DNA of 64,000 nt from Marinobacter sp. BW6 (GCF_008107725.1 NZ_VIRN01000061.1:1-64000); one strand, 5' to 3'; shown: positions 9,963 to 20,171, numbered from the stretch's first letter. Numbers and translations are program-made. Notes: generated from the sequence alone by a model not told the origin.

Positions 9963-10433
9963 TTAGTTGGAGCGAACTTCAAGGGCCCTTTCCACCTGAC
10001 TGGCGGAATATCCCCGACGATTCAGAAAACGCGCCTGACGCATTTTTTCGTCCCAGTCTTTACTGAGATCCGTCAAGCCGAACCGTTTATCCCTGATGCC
10101 GATAGCCCGCTGACACCAGTCCTCCTCGGTCATGTCGTCGACACACTTCGGCGTCTTATGCACCCCGCGTTGCTGGAGTTCGCCCAGAATCCGCAGCGGC
10201 CCGTAACCAAGATCCATTCTCTGACGAGCATAGACGTCGGCAAACCGGTCATCGTCAAGCCACCCCTCTTGCTCATAATCATCCAGAACGGCGTCAATAA
10301 TGTCCCCCGACACCTTTCTTTGGCGGAGTTTCAGGCTCAGCTCAAGGCGGCTGTGCTCCCGTCTGGCCAGCAATCTGAGCGCCGTTGCCCGGGCCTTGTA
10401 TTCCTGATCGTCCTGATTTTCCTGATTTGCCAT
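9963..10433 (-). CDS. recX: Regulatory protein RecX
   Basis: RecX binds RecA filaments and limits RecA activity in recombination and SOS induction. The 156-residue protein shows the three-helix repeat pattern of the family: ARREHSRLELSLKLRQRKVS, DRFADVYARQRMDLGYGPLRI near the middle, and KMRQARFLNRRGYSASQVERAL at the C terminus. The start at 10433 (MANQENQD) has an AAAGGG site about 7 bp upstream; the frame runs to 10460. It is not next to recA, unlike in many gammaproteobacteria, and is convergent with mltF. Confidence 0.88.
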   Translation of the reverse strand: MANQENQDDQEYKARATALRLLARREHSRLELSLKLRQRKVSGDIIDAVLDDYEQEGWLDDDRFADVYARQRMDLGYGPLRILGELQQRGVHKTPKCVDDMTEEDWCQRAIGIRDKRFGLTDLSKDWDEKMRQARFLNRRGYSASQVERALEVRSN

Positions 10434-10611
10434 ACAGACCCTTTCCGCACACGCACACAAAACGCTAGACTAGCCGCGAATTTTTCCAACTGGCCAGCAC
10501 CTCAGGCTGACCAGTCAAACTACCCGGCACCCCGAACCGGAGGCCGATGGCCGGTGGCGGTCCAACTTTGCCCGACACCGTGAACTGGTTTCAACACCCA
10601 AGGATACTCTT

Positions 10612-13077
10612 ATGGCCGCGTTCATCCAGAAACTGTTCAAATCCCGCAAGACAACCGAGGTAGCTCCGAAACACCGCAAAGCCACCCAGCCCGAGCCTGC
10701 CGAACAGGAAGATACCCGGGCCAGCCAGAGAGAGGAACAGCTCGCAACACTGGAAGGCTCGCCGTCGCAGAGTGTCCTGGCCAAACTCGCCGTTGAAGGG
10801 GTCACAGCGGATATCCGACAGACCGCCGCCGGCAGATTGACCGACGACGCCAGTCTTCAGGAAGTACAGAAACAGGCCAAAGGCCGAGATAAAGGGGTCT
10901 ATCAAACCGTCAAATCAGCCCTTCAGCAACGCCGTGAAGAACTGGCGCGACTGGAAAGCATTAGCCAGACCATTGCCACTCTGACCCGTCACGCTCAGGA
11001 CCAGGCGAAAAGCGACGACACCAAGCTTTACGAGGCCCGGCTTGATGCCCTGCTGAAGCAATGGGCAGAGGTGGAAGAGCACGCCACACCGGAACAGGCG
11101 CAGGCGTTCCTGGAAGCGGTACACCAGTGCAAAGAGCGGATCGCTGCCCTGCAATCCGCTGCGGAAGATGAAAAACGCCAGCGAGAGCAACGGCTGCAAC
11201 GCAAGGAAACCCTCGACCTGCTGACCCGCACACTTGATGAACTCAAGGCCCAACCGCCAGAGACCCTGCCCTCTTTAGCCTCTCTGGATGCGCTGCAGAA
11301 GACCCAGGAAAACCGCTGGCTGGAAGCAACCCGGGATACTGCAGTTGAAAAGCAGGAGCAGAAGTCCTACGAGACCGCCATGCTGGCACTGCGCAATTAC
11401 CTCAGCTCTGTCCGTCGGATTACCCAGGACCGGGACACCATCGTCGAACTCGGCGCACTGCTTGACGGTGAAGGCGATGCCACCGACGACCAGCGCGAAC
11501 AGGCGAAAACCCTGATTGCCGAGATCAACTGGCCGGAAGGCTATCCTATCCCTGCTCAGTTGGAGCCATTGCGGAAGCTGGCCGGCAAGCGAAAGGCACC
11601 AACCGAGCCCCGTGTTGATCAGGATCAGCAGAAAGCCCTGGCAAATCGCCTGGAAACCGACCTTAACAAACTGGAAGAGGCCCTTGAGGCGAAGCAGCTG
11701 AAAGAATCCAGGCAACTTTTCAAGACCGCCCAGCAGCACTTCCGGGATCTGGATCAGCGCCACGCCAAACCCTATCAGGCCCGAATGCAACTGCTTAACG
11801 GACAATTGAGGGAGCTCTCGGACTGGCAGGGCTTTGCTACCGAACCGAAGCAGATTGCCCTGTGTGAGCAAATGGAATACCTCGCAGACCAACCCATGGA
11901 CCCTGAAGCCAAAGCAGAGCGGATCAAGGAATTGCAGAACGAGTGGCGGGATCTGGGCGGCTCTTCCGACCGCAGCCTCTGGTCTCGCTTCAAGGCTGCC
12001 TCCGACAAGGCCTATGAGCCCTGCAAAGCCTACTTTTCTGCGAAATCCGGCCTGAAACAGGCCAACCTGGAGAAGCGGTCTGCCATTTGCGAGCAACTCG
12101 AGAGCTTCCTGAACAACGCAGACTGGTCGTCGATCGATTGGAAAGCCGCCGAGCGCATCCACCAGACCGCCCGCCAGGAGTGGAAAGAAGCCTGGCCGGT
12201 GGAATTCCGGGACAATCGTGCCGTTCAGAAGCGCTTCGATGAGCTGCTTAAGAGACTGGAAGCGCCGCTGGATGAGGAACGCCGGAAAAACGAAAAACTG
12301 AAACAGGCGATCGTGGAAAAAGCCGAAACACTGGTTGACCACGAACCGCTTCAGGAGGCCATGAATCAGGCCAAGGCCCTGCAAGGGGACTGGCAAGCCA
12401 TCGGAATTACCCGTCATCGGGAAGACCGGAAACTGTGGCAGGCTTTCCGCAAGGCGTGCGACCAGATCTTCGCCCGCCGCGATGCCGAGCGCACTGAACA
12501 GCAGCAGGCTTCCCGGGCCGCCGACGAGTCCGCACAAGCGGGCCTGGAGCAAGTCTCAGGGGTATCCGAAGACAGTGATGAGCAGGCAATAACTGTGGCG
12601 CTGGCGACGCTCCGGGAGATCGACGGGTCCACCCTGTCCAGGGGAGTCAGAGATCAGGTCCAGAAGGAAAAACAGCGGCTGAATCAGATTCTTTCTACCC
12701 TGAAGCTTCGGGCAAAAATGGCGTCCTGGCAGTCTCTGGTGACCACGGCCACAACCGGCGAAACCGCCAGTGATTCAGTGCCGCAACACTGGAACGCGCT
12801 GACAGGGAACTCAGACTCCAGTGATCCGGTCGAGCTAGTGATCCGAGCGGAAATACTGTGTGGTGTCCCGTCTCCCGAGGCCGACCAGCAGCGCCGCATG
12901 GAAATCCAGGTCCAGCGCCTGGCCGATGGCATGGGTTCCGCGGACAGCAGCAACGATCAAACGCAGGACGTGGAAAAACTGCTCGCGGACTGGTGCCTGG
13001 GCGGAATCGGCAAAGACGCGGACATCGAACTGGCTGAGCGCCTGAATAAGGCTCTTTCCAACCTGAACCAGACCTGA
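10612..13077 (+). CDS. DUF349 repeat protein
   Basis: This is a long (821 residues), strongly charged, mostly alpha-helical cytosolic protein with several DUF349-type repeats. The repeats are marked by a recurring Trp pattern: LQNEWRDLGGSSDRSLWSRF (about residue 440), ARQEWKEAWPVEFRDN (about 520) and ALQGDWQAIGITRHREDRKLWQ (about 590), each ending in a Trp/Arg-rich helix. The N-terminal 100 residues are Lys/Gln/Ala-rich and low in complexity. The function of DUF349 is not settled. An AAGGA site precedes the ATG. It is monocistronic and convergent with the ComFB-like gene. Confidence 0.85.
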   Translation: MAAFIQKLFKSRKTTEVAPKHRKATQPEPAEQEDTRASQREEQLATLEGSPSQSVLAKLAVEGVTADIRQTAAGRLTDDASLQEVQKQAKGRDKGVYQTVKSALQQRREELARLESISQTIATLTRHAQDQAKSDDTKLYEARLDALLKQWAEVEEHATPEQAQAFLEAVHQCKERIAALQSAAEDEKRQREQRLQRKETLDLLTRTLDELKAQPPETLPSLASLDALQKTQENRWLEATRDTAVEKQEQKSYETAMLALRNYLSSVRRITQDRDTIVELGALLDGEGDATDDQREQAKTLIAEINWPEGYPIPAQLEPLRKLAGKRKAPTEPRVDQDQQKALANRLETDLNKLEEALEAKQLKESRQLFKTAQQHFRDLDQRHAKPYQARMQLLNGQLRELSDWQGFATEPKQIALCEQMEYLADQPMDPEAKAERIKELQNEWRDLGGSSDRSLWSRFKAASDKAYEPCKAYFSAKSGLKQANLEKRSAICEQLESFLNNADWSSIDWKAAERIHQTARQEWKEAWPVEFRDNRAVQKRFDELLKRLEAPLDEERRKNEKLKQAIVEKAETLVDHEPLQEAMNQAKALQGDWQAIGITRHREDRKLWQAFRKACDQIFARRDAERTEQQQASRAADESAQAGLEQVSGVSEDSDEQAITVALATLREIDGSTLSRGVRDQVQKEKQRLNQILSTLKLRAKMASWQSLVTTATTGETASDSVPQHWNALTGNSDSSDPVELVIRAEILCGVPSPEADQQRRMEIQVQRLADGMGSADSSNDQTQDVEKLLADWCLGGIGKDADIELAERLNKALSNLNQT

Positions 13078-13090
13078 AGCACCCGACGGT

Positions 13091-13354
13091 TTAATCCCGC
13101 TGATGCTTTCTGACGAACTCCCTGGCTTCTTTCACAGCGGCCAGGGATTTCTGTTTCATTCCCTTGAGCTCCTCGTCCGCCAGATAAAACATCATATCGA
13201 TTGAGTGACGATAATACCGCGTGGGCAGGCGGTTGAGGGCCACGCACATCACGTCGGTGAGATAGTCCATTGTGTCCGACTCCTCCCGCGTTGCCTCAAT
13301 GGCATCCACCACCAGCCGCTCGTAAAAATTGTCGATCGCATCTCGCAGAGACAT
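13091..13354 (-). CDS. Late competence protein ComFB-like
   Basis: This is an 87-residue protein that fits the ComFB family: MSLRDAIDNFYERLVVDAIE at the start, a conserved DVMCVALNRLPTRYYRH segment around residues 33-50, and a basic C terminus. ComFB-type proteins have been reported in other bacteria as c-di-nucleotide receptors and linked to competence; either role here is inference, since no competence gene is nearby. The start at 13354 is chosen for its AGGAGG site 8 bp upstream; the frame runs on to 13441. Confidence 0.75.
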   Translation of the reverse strand: MSLRDAIDNFYERLVVDAIEATREESDTMDYLTDVMCVALNRLPTRYYRHSIDMMFYLADEELKGMKQKSLAAVKEAREFVRKHQRD

Positions 13355-13542
13355 GGCTTTCGCCTCCTGAATTCGTCTGCGGTTTCTAACACCATAGAAG
13401 CCGCGCCCCTCCTTGTCATGGTTCATGAGCAATTTCGCCAATGCGATTGGCAGCCCCCGTCATTACCTCCCGCAACTGCAAACGGCTATGGTTATGTCAT
13501 CGGTTAATCAATCCCGAAAATAATGTGACCAGAGGACAAGCA

Positions 13543-14751
13543 ATGACCACCGAGGCATATATCTTCGATGCAGTCCGCACCCCCAGAGGGCGCGGAAAGA
13601 AAGACGGATCACTTCACAGCGTCAAACCCATCACGCTGTTGACCACGGTGCTCCATGCGCTGCAGGAGAGAAACAGCCTGGACACCGCCCAGGTGGATGA
13701 CATTGTGATGGGCTGCGTAACCGCGGTGGGCGATCAGGGTGCGGATATCGCCAAAACGGCGGCTCTGGCGGCCGATTGGGACGAAAAAGTGGCGGGCGTT
13801 ACTCTTAACCGTTTCTGCGCCTCCGGGCTCGAAGCCGTCAACCTGGCCGCCATGAAAGTACGCTCCGGGTGGGAAGACATGGTGGTTGCCGGTGGCGTGG
13901 AAGCCATGTCTCGAGTGCCTATGGGCTCCGACGGCGGTGCCTGGGCCACGGACCCTGAGACCAACCTGCATACCGGTTTCATGCCCCAGGGGATCGGCGC
14001 GGACCTGATTGCCACACTCGAGGGATTCAGCCGTGAAGATGTCGATGGTTTTGCGGTGAAATCCCAGCAGAAAGCCGCCAATGCCTGGCAGAACGGCTAC
14101 TTCGGAAAATCCATCATTCCAGTCACAGACCAGAACGGTGTGGTGATCCTGGATCGTGATGAGCATGTGCGTGGCAACACCAGCCTGGAGAGCCTGTCTA
14201 GCCTGAAGCCCTCCTTCCAGATGATGGGAGAAATGGGCTTCGACGGTGTCGCCCGGGAGAAATACCACTACGTGGAGAAGATCAACCACGTTCACCATGC
14301 CGGTAACTCCTCCGGCATTGTCGACGGCGCCACCGCCATGCTGATCGGCAGCGAGGCCAAGGGCAAGGCCATGGGGCTGACGCCGCGTGCCCGCATCATC
14401 GCCACGGCCGTGACCAGCACAGACCCCACCATCATGCTCACCGGCCCAGCCCCTGCAGCCCGCAAGGCACTGGAAAAGGCGGGCATGACCGCCGACCAGA
14501 TCGATCTGTTTGAAGTGAACGAAGCCTTCGCCTCTGTGGTTATGCGCTTCCAGCGGGAACTCTCCGTTCCCGACGAAAAAGTGAACGTCAACGGCGGTGC
14601 TATCGCCATGGGCCACCCGCTGGGCGCCACCGGCGCCATGATTCTGGGCACTCTGCTGGATGAGCTGGAGCGGCGTGAACTGCGCTACGGCCTGGCCACG
14701 CTATGCGTTGGTGGTGGCATGGGCATTGCCACCATCATTGAGCGCGTCTGA
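13543..14751 (+). CDS. Acetyl-CoA C-acetyltransferase (thiolase)
   Basis: This thiolase of 402 residues cleaves 3-ketoacyl-CoA to acetyl-CoA plus a shortened acyl-CoA, or the reverse. The nucleophilic Cys92 is in [11 protein letters not shown]. The C-terminal signatures are [16 protein letters not shown] (His base) and CVGGGMG (second Cys). The start at 13543 ([14 protein letters not shown]) matches family N termini and has AGAGGA upstream; the longer frame to 13441 overlaps the neighbouring gene's control region. It is 29 bp before the FadJ-type gene, so the two form a beta-oxidation operon like the PA1736-PA1737 pair of P. aeruginosa. Confidence 0.93.
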   Translation: MTTEAYIFDAVRTPRGRGKKDGSLHSVKPITLLTTVLHALQERNSLDTAQVDDIVMGCVTAVGDQGADIAKTAALAADWDEKVAGVTLNRFCASGLEAVNLAAMKVRSGWEDMVVAGGVEAMSRVPMGSDGGAWATDPETNLHTGFMPQGIGADLIATLEGFSREDVDGFAVKSQQKAANAWQNGYFGKSIIPVTDQNGVVILDRDEHVRGNTSLESLSSLKPSFQMMGEMGFDGVAREKYHYVEKINHVHHAGNSSGIVDGATAMLIGSEAKGKAMGLTPRARIIATAVTSTDPTIMLTGPAPAARKALEKAGMTADQIDLFEVNEAFASVVMRFQRELSVPDEKVNVNGGAIAMGHPLGATGAMILGTLLDELERRELRYGLATLCVGGGMGIATIIERV

Positions 14752-14780
14752 ACCCGTCCACTTTTCAAGGAGAACCGATT

Positions 14781-16931
14781 ATGAGTGCCATCCGCTACGA
14801 ACTGGGTTCAGATCAGATCCTGACCCTCACCATCGATATGCCCGGCCAGTCCGCCAACACCATGAATGCTGCTTTCCGGGACGCCCTTTCGGAAACTGCC
14901 GCAAAAGTGAAAGGGGATCTGGACAACATCCGCGGGGTGATTATTGCCTCTGCCAAAAAGACCTTTTTCGCGGGCGGCGACCTGAAAGAACTGCACAAGG
15001 TCACCCGGGATGACGCCCAAACCTTTGAAGATATGGTCAACGGCCTGAAAGCCCACATGCGCTTCCTGGAAACCACCGGAAAACCGGTGGTTGCTGCCAT
15101 CAACGGCTCCGCCCTGGGCGGCGGCCTGGAGATCGCCTTGGCCTGCCACCACCGAATCGCCATCGACGATGACAGCATTCAGCTGGGGCTGCCGGAAGTG
15201 ACACTGGGCCTGCTGCCCGGCGGGGGCGGCACGCAACGACTGCCCCGAATGATTGGTCTGGAGGCAGCCTTCCCGTTCCTGATGGAAGGCAAAAAGGTGG
15301 ATCCGAAAGCCGCCCTCAAGGCCGGCATTGTCGACGAATTGGCCGATTCTGCCGAAGACATGATCACCAGGGCCCGGGCATTTATCGATGCCAACCCCAA
15401 ATGTCAGCAGCCGTGGGACCAGAAAGGCTTCAAGTTTCCCGGCGGCGCCCCTCACCATCCCGCCATGGCCCAGAAACTGGCAATCGCCCCGGCCATGCTG
15501 AAACAGAAAACCAGAGGCTGTTATCCAGCCCCGGAGCGCATCCTTTCCGCTGCAGTCGAAGGTGCCCAGGTGGATTTCGACAACGGTAGCCAGATCGAAA
15601 CCCGGTATTTTGCCGAACTGGTAATTGGCCAGGTCGCCAAAAACATGACTGGCACCTTCTGGTTCCAGTTGAACACCATCAAGGCGGGCGGCAGCCGGCC
15701 CGATGGCGTCGAGAAAGAAACCTTCCGCAAGGTGGGTGTGCTCGGGGCCGGCATGATGGGCGCGGGTATCGCCTATTCCACGGCGACACGCGGTATCGAC
15801 GTGGTGTTGAAAGACGTCTCCGTGGAAAATGCCGAAAAAGGCAAAAGCTACTCCGAGAAGCTATTGGCCAAGAAGGTCAGCCGCGGCCGCATGACCGAAG
15901 AGCAGAAAGCAGACATCCTGAGCCGCATTAAGGCCACCGATTCCGCGGACGATCTGGAAGGCTGTGATCTGGTGATCGAGGCGGTGTTCGAGGACAGTGG
16001 ACTGAAGGCAAAAGTTACCCAGGAAGCAGAGCCCAAGCTGGCGGCAAACGGGATTTTCGCGTCTAACACCTCGACTATCCCCATCACCCAACTCGCCGAG
16101 GCCTCAGCAAAAGCCGAGAACTTCATTGGCCTGCATTTCTTTTCACCTGTCGACAAAATGCAACTGGTGGAAATCATCGTTGGCGAAAAAACCTCGGATG
16201 AAACTCTGGCGCGCTCGTTTGACTACGTTCAGCAGATCGGAAAGATTCCGGTGGTGGTCAACGACAGTCGAGGGTTCTTCACCTCGCGGGTCTTTGGGAC
16301 CTTCGTCAACGAGGGCATCTGCATGCTTGGTGAAGGCATGCATCCCTCCAGCATTGAAAATGCGGGATTGCTCGCAGGCATGCCTGTAGGGCCGCTCGCC
16401 ATTTCCGACGAAGTCAGCATGACCCTGATGCAGCACATCCGTGACCAGAGCAAAAAGGACACCGAAGCCTCTGGCGGCACCTGGAACGCCCACCCGGCGG
16501 AAGCGGTCATTGATGCGATGGTCAACGAGCACGGCCGCAAGGGCAAGGCCGCGGGCGCCGGTTTCTACGACTATCCCGCCAACGGCAAGAAACACCTTTG
16601 GCCGGAACTGGAAAGCCTGTTTGTAGATACCGACAAGGCAAGGACTGTTGAACTGCAGGAGCTGAAGGACCGGATCCTGTTTATCCAGGCCATCGAAACG
16701 GTCCGGTGCCTGGAGGAAGGGGTGCTACGCACGGTGGAGGATGCCAACATCGGCAGCATCTTCGGCATCGGTTACGCACCCTGGACCGGTGGCGCCATCC
16801 AGTTTATCAACCAGTACGGGGTAAGAGCGTTCACGGAACGGGCAGCGGAGCTCGCCAAGACCTACGGCGAACGTTTTGCGCCCCCCAAAATGCTGCAGGA
16901 AAAGGCGGAATCGAACACACCGTTCTCCTGA
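14781..16931 (+). CDS. Multifunctional enoyl-CoA hydratase / 3-hydroxyacyl-CoA dehydrogenase (FadJ/FadB type)
   Basis: The 716-residue fatty-acid oxidation protein has an N-terminal crotonase domain (about 1-190, oxyanion-hole stretches AKKTFFAGGDLKEL and NGSALGGGLEIALA, catalytic region LPEVTLGLLPGGGG). It is followed by a 3-hydroxyacyl-CoA dehydrogenase with NAD-binding GVLGAGMMGAGIAY near residue 318, then NTSTIPIT and GLHFFSPVDKMQLVEI. It hydrates enoyl-CoA and oxidises the 3-hydroxyacyl-CoA; the thiolase encoded just upstream finishes the cycle. An AGGAG site sits 8 bp from the ATG. Whether it favours long or medium chains cannot be told. Confidence 0.92.
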   Translation: MSAIRYELGSDQILTLTIDMPGQSANTMNAAFRDALSETAAKVKGDLDNIRGVIIASAKKTFFAGGDLKELHKVTRDDAQTFEDMVNGLKAHMRFLETTGKPVVAAINGSALGGGLEIALACHHRIAIDDDSIQLGLPEVTLGLLPGGGGTQRLPRMIGLEAAFPFLMEGKKVDPKAALKAGIVDELADSAEDMITRARAFIDANPKCQQPWDQKGFKFPGGAPHHPAMAQKLAIAPAMLKQKTRGCYPAPERILSAAVEGAQVDFDNGSQIETRYFAELVIGQVAKNMTGTFWFQLNTIKAGGSRPDGVEKETFRKVGVLGAGMMGAGIAYSTATRGIDVVLKDVSVENAEKGKSYSEKLLAKKVSRGRMTEEQKADILSRIKATDSADDLEGCDLVIEAVFEDSGLKAKVTQEAEPKLAANGIFASNTSTIPITQLAEASAKAENFIGLHFFSPVDKMQLVEIIVGEKTSDETLARSFDYVQQIGKIPVVVNDSRGFFTSRVFGTFVNEGICMLGEGMHPSSIENAGLLAGMPVGPLAISDEVSMTLMQHIRDQSKKDTEASGGTWNAHPAEAVIDAMVNEHGRKGKAAGAGFYDYPANGKKHLWPELESLFVDTDKARTVELQELKDRILFIQAIETVRCLEEGVLRTVEDANIGSIFGIGYAPWTGGAIQFINQYGVRAFTERAAELAKTYGERFAPPKMLQEKAESNTPFS

Positions 16932-16949
16932 TCGAGCCCTGTTGACTCA

Positions 16950-16980
16950 GTGCCGGGCGGGATGCACTCCCTCCCGGCAC
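16950..16980 (+). terminator. GC-rich hairpin after the beta-oxidation operon
   Basis: GTGCCGGG (16950-16957) and CCCGGCAC (16973-16980) pair perfectly around a 15-nt loop that can pair further. It lies about 20 bp after the stop. There is no T-run, so it may be an mRNA-stabilising hairpin or a factor-dependent terminator. Confidence 0.5.
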
Positions 16981-17179
16981 CCACGTCTTGCGTAAGTGCC
17001 CTGCACAGTCGACGCTCATCCGGTTACCAACCTGGCGCCTTCATGGACAGATTGTCACGAACCGATACGCCCTGCCTATGGCATCAGGGGTAGTGCTTGC
17101 CTACAATAAATTTAATCGCTCACGGGTAGATTAACCCAGATATCACTGGTTTCTCCCCCACACCGTCAGGTAAGCATTT

Positions 17180-19363
17180 ATGACCATCGCGGAAAGAATT
17201 ATGGCTCGTCGCTCTCCGGCCGGATCTGGTCGGTCCGGGGTGTGCAAGGCAATGACTGTCGCATTGCTGCTTTCGACGCCACTGGGGCTGCATGCCACGG
17301 TTGACACCCCAGCTGTTTACGAGCCGGTTGCGCCGACGATCGATCAGGCGCGAGCAAACATCCTGATTGCTCGTCAGCTACAGTTCACCCACTTCCGAGA
17401 CCTCGGGATCAGCGACGAACTGTCCGGCGATGTATTCGATGCTTATCTTGACTACCTGGACGGGCAACGGATCTATTTGTCGCAGGACGACATTGCCAAA
17501 TTTGACAAGATCCGGACCCAATTGGGCTCGGCTCTGAAAACCGGCCAACTTCAGCCGGGCTTTGATATCTACAATCTGGTTCAGCAGCGGATCATCGAGC
17601 GCCTCCAGTTCGCCCTGGAAACCATCGACAACGGCATAGATTCACTGGATTTCTCGGCCAATGAGAGCATTCTGGTCGATCGCTCAGAAGCGGACTGGGA
17701 AGCCAACGCCAAGGCCCTGGACGATCTATGGGTAAAACGCATCAAAAATGCGGTGTTGGCGCAGCGCCTGAACGGTACCGATGATGAGGCCATTCTTGAA
17801 ACCCTGCGCCGCCGCTATGAAGGACAGCTCAAACGCGCCTATCAGGCCCGCAGCGAAGATGCGTTCCAGGCCTACATGAATGCGTTTACCGGCATGTGGG
17901 ACCCGCACACATCTTACTTTTCACCGCGCACCTCCGAAAACTTCAACATCAACATGAGCCTTTCCCTGGAAGGTATCGGTGCGGTTCTTCAGTCAGATAA
18001 CGAATACACCAAGGTGGTTCGGCTGGTACCCGGCGGGCCAGCCTCGAAGCAAGGCCAGCTTGAGCCCGCTGATCGAATTGTCTCGGTGGCCCAGGAAGAC
18101 GAAAAACCGGTGAATGTGATCGGTTGGCGCCTGGACGAAGTGGTGGACCTGATTCGTGGGCCACGGAACTCAACCGTTACCCTGGAAGTCATTCCGGCCA
18201 ACGCGTCCGATGAGACCATTACCGAGACCATCGCCATCAAGCGCGATGAGGTAAAACTGGAAGAACAGAGCGCCAGCAAGAACACCATCCGCCTGGAGCG
18301 CGGCAGCAAGGAATACACCATTGGCGTGATTACCATTCCCACGTTTTATGCTGATTTCCAGGCCATGCAGGCCGGTGACCCGAACTACAAGAGCACCACT
18401 CGGGACGTCCGCAACCTGATCACGGAGCTCGAAGCCGACGGCGTCGACGGCCTGGTGATGGATCTCCGAAATAATGGTGGTGGTGCACTGCACGAAGCCA
18501 ATGATCTGGTCGGTCTGTTTATCGACAAAGGTCCCACCGTTCAGATTCGCAACGCCAACAACGATGTGCAGGTACTGAATGACGAGGACCCTTCGGTCGC
18601 CTACGACGGGCCGCTGGTGGTACTCACAAACCGTATGAGCGCGTCAGCGTCTGAAATTTTCGCCGGAGCCATTCAGGACTATGGCCGCGGGCTGGTGGTC
18701 GGTTCACAAACCTTCGGCAAGGGTACGGTCCAGGCGGTGCGTCCCCTGAATCACGGCCAACTCAAGATTACCCAATCAAAATTCTATCGGGTCTCCGGCG
18801 GCTCAACCCAGCACAAGGGGGTGATTCCAGACATCGAGATTCCGTCCCGTATCGACAAGACCCGCATTGGTGAAGATGCCCTGGATCACGCCCTGCCCTG
18901 GGATCAGATCGAAGCCGTCCCGCACACCCGCTACTTCGATTTCAGCGGGATCATTGATGAGCTTCGCAAGCGTCACGAAGAGCGGTTCTCAACCAACGCC
19001 GAATTCAGCCTGTTGCAGCAGGAGATAGACTTCCTGACCAAACAGCGCGCCACAGACAGTGTCAGCCTGAACCTGGAAGAACGTCGCGCCCAGCACGAAC
19101 AGATCGAACGCACTCGGCTGACCATCGCGAACGCCAGACGTGAACTGAAAGGGCAGTCGCCATTCGACTCCCTGGAAGACCTTGAGGACTGGCAGGACCA
19201 ACAGGCGGCTGATCTGGATTCCACCGACGAAGAACTGGATTTCGTGATCCGTGAGGGTGGGCATATCATGGCGGACATGCTGGACCTCGATAACCGCATG
19301 GCGTCTATCCTGGATCCACAACAATTCGCGGCACAGGCTCCAGCCTCAGCCGTAACCCGATAA
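17180..19363 (+). CDS. prc: Carboxy-terminal processing (tail-specific) protease
   Basis: This periplasmic S41 protease of 727 residues degrades or processes proteins with non-polar C termini and tunes cell-wall enzymes. An N-terminal signal segment (hydrophobic MTVALLLSTPLGLHA about residues 25-40) follows an unusually long basic head. The order is N-terminal Tsp domain, PDZ domain (GIGAVLQ..VRLVPGGPAS near 255-290), S41 core and DUF3340 tail. The Ser/Lys dyad is predicted as Ser489 (in MSASASEIF) and Lys514 (in FGKGTVQ), 25 residues apart as in E. coli Tsp. It is followed after 19 bp by the HTH gene. Confidence 0.93.
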   Translation: MTIAERIMARRSPAGSGRSGVCKAMTVALLLSTPLGLHATVDTPAVYEPVAPTIDQARANILIARQLQFTHFRDLGISDELSGDVFDAYLDYLDGQRIYLSQDDIAKFDKIRTQLGSALKTGQLQPGFDIYNLVQQRIIERLQFALETIDNGIDSLDFSANESILVDRSEADWEANAKALDDLWVKRIKNAVLAQRLNGTDDEAILETLRRRYEGQLKRAYQARSEDAFQAYMNAFTGMWDPHTSYFSPRTSENFNINMSLSLEGIGAVLQSDNEYTKVVRLVPGGPASKQGQLEPADRIVSVAQEDEKPVNVIGWRLDEVVDLIRGPRNSTVTLEVIPANASDETITETIAIKRDEVKLEEQSASKNTIRLERGSKEYTIGVITIPTFYADFQAMQAGDPNYKSTTRDVRNLITELEADGVDGLVMDLRNNGGGALHEANDLVGLFIDKGPTVQIRNANNDVQVLNDEDPSVAYDGPLVVLTNRMSASASEIFAGAIQDYGRGLVVGSQTFGKGTVQAVRPLNHGQLKITQSKFYRVSGGSTQHKGVIPDIEIPSRIDKTRIGEDALDHALPWDQIEAVPHTRYFDFSGIIDELRKRHEERFSTNAEFSLLQQEIDFLTKQRATDSVSLNLEERRAQHEQIERTRLTIANARRELKGQSPFDSLEDLEDWQDQQAADLDSTDEELDFVIREGGHIMADMLDLDNRMASILDPQQFAAQAPASAVTR

Positions 19364-19382
19364 ACGGACTGATTAAAGCCCC

Positions 19383-20150
19383 ATGACTGAGAAGGACGCC
19401 AGCGGCCAGGATAGCCGCCAGAGAGCCAGAATGCTGCAGGACATGCTGCTGGACGCTCTCCATGCCATGCGCTCGCTGGAAGAAGTCGAAGGATTGGAAA
19501 AACCGGCGACCCGGGAACGGACGCCGGAGGGTCTGATCGATCGCTTGGCCGGCCTGACCGGCTCTGCGCTTCGCTTCGGGGTCAAAGCTACCGATACCTC
19601 CCTTCGGGTTGGTCGGGCGCTGATCAACTCTCAGGATCAGTTGCGGGCGATGCTCACAGCAGGCCAGTCTCTAAAGGACATCCGGGAAGTCGCCGGACTA
19701 ACCTTGTCAGAGATGAGCGAGGCCCTGAACCTGCGAGACAAGTCGGTTCTGGAAGCTATTGAGAACGGCACCTCCACCCTTTCGTTCGAGCTGATTCTCC
19801 GACTCGCTGCCCTCATTGCCCGAAACGATCCCATTCCTTTCATCATGCGCACCACGCGCAACTACAATCCCGAAGTCTGGCAGATTCTGAACGACTGGGG
19901 CGTGGCACGACTGCCCCTGCAGTTTGAGCGAGAACGGGAATTCATCAACATCTTTCGCCGGCATGACGACGCCCGCACGCTCTCGGATGAAGGTTTCCGG
20001 AAAGTGCTGGAGTTCACCCGCCAGAGCTTTGAGATGTCCCTGCACTTTATTGAGGAGCAGGAACAGCAGGTGGCCGAGCTTCGGGCTGCCTACGAAGAAA
20101 AGCATCCTGACGCGAACACACCGCCTGACAAGCCTGCCGCCAGAAAGTAA
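19383..20150 (+). CDS. Helix-turn-helix (XRE-like) domain protein
   Basis: This is a 255-residue cytosolic protein with a central XRE-type HTH (about 98-150: SLKDIREVAGLTLSEMSEAL followed by NLRDKSVLEAIENGTSTLSF). It is flanked by an acidic N-terminal helix region and a C-terminal helical part ending in a coiled-coil-prone segment (EEQEQQVAELRAAYEEKHPD). The family is unfamiliar to me beyond the HTH; a DNA-binding regulator is the simple inference. It lies 19 bp after prc, so the two are probably co-transcribed. It is convergent with mtnA. Confidence 0.75.
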   Translation: MTEKDASGQDSRQRARMLQDMLLDALHAMRSLEEVEGLEKPATRERTPEGLIDRLAGLTGSALRFGVKATDTSLRVGRALINSQDQLRAMLTAGQSLKDIREVAGLTLSEMSEALNLRDKSVLEAIENGTSTLSFELILRLAALIARNDPIPFIMRTTRNYNPEVWQILNDWGVARLPLQFEREREFINIFRRHDDARTLSDEGFRKVLEFTRQSFEMSLHFIEEQEQQVAELRAAYEEKHPDANTPPDKPAARK

Positions 20151-20171
20151 CAGCCGGAACTTACTCCGCCG

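Noticed and set aside
11275..12552. Long open frame antisense to the DUF349 gene (about 425 codons)
   Set aside because: The composition is Leu/Phe/Gly-rich with no domain, and it mirrors the repeat codons on the other strand.
13609..14616. Long open frame antisense to the thiolase gene
   Set aside because: His/Gly-rich translation typical of an antisense shadow; the thiolase frame carries all family motifs.
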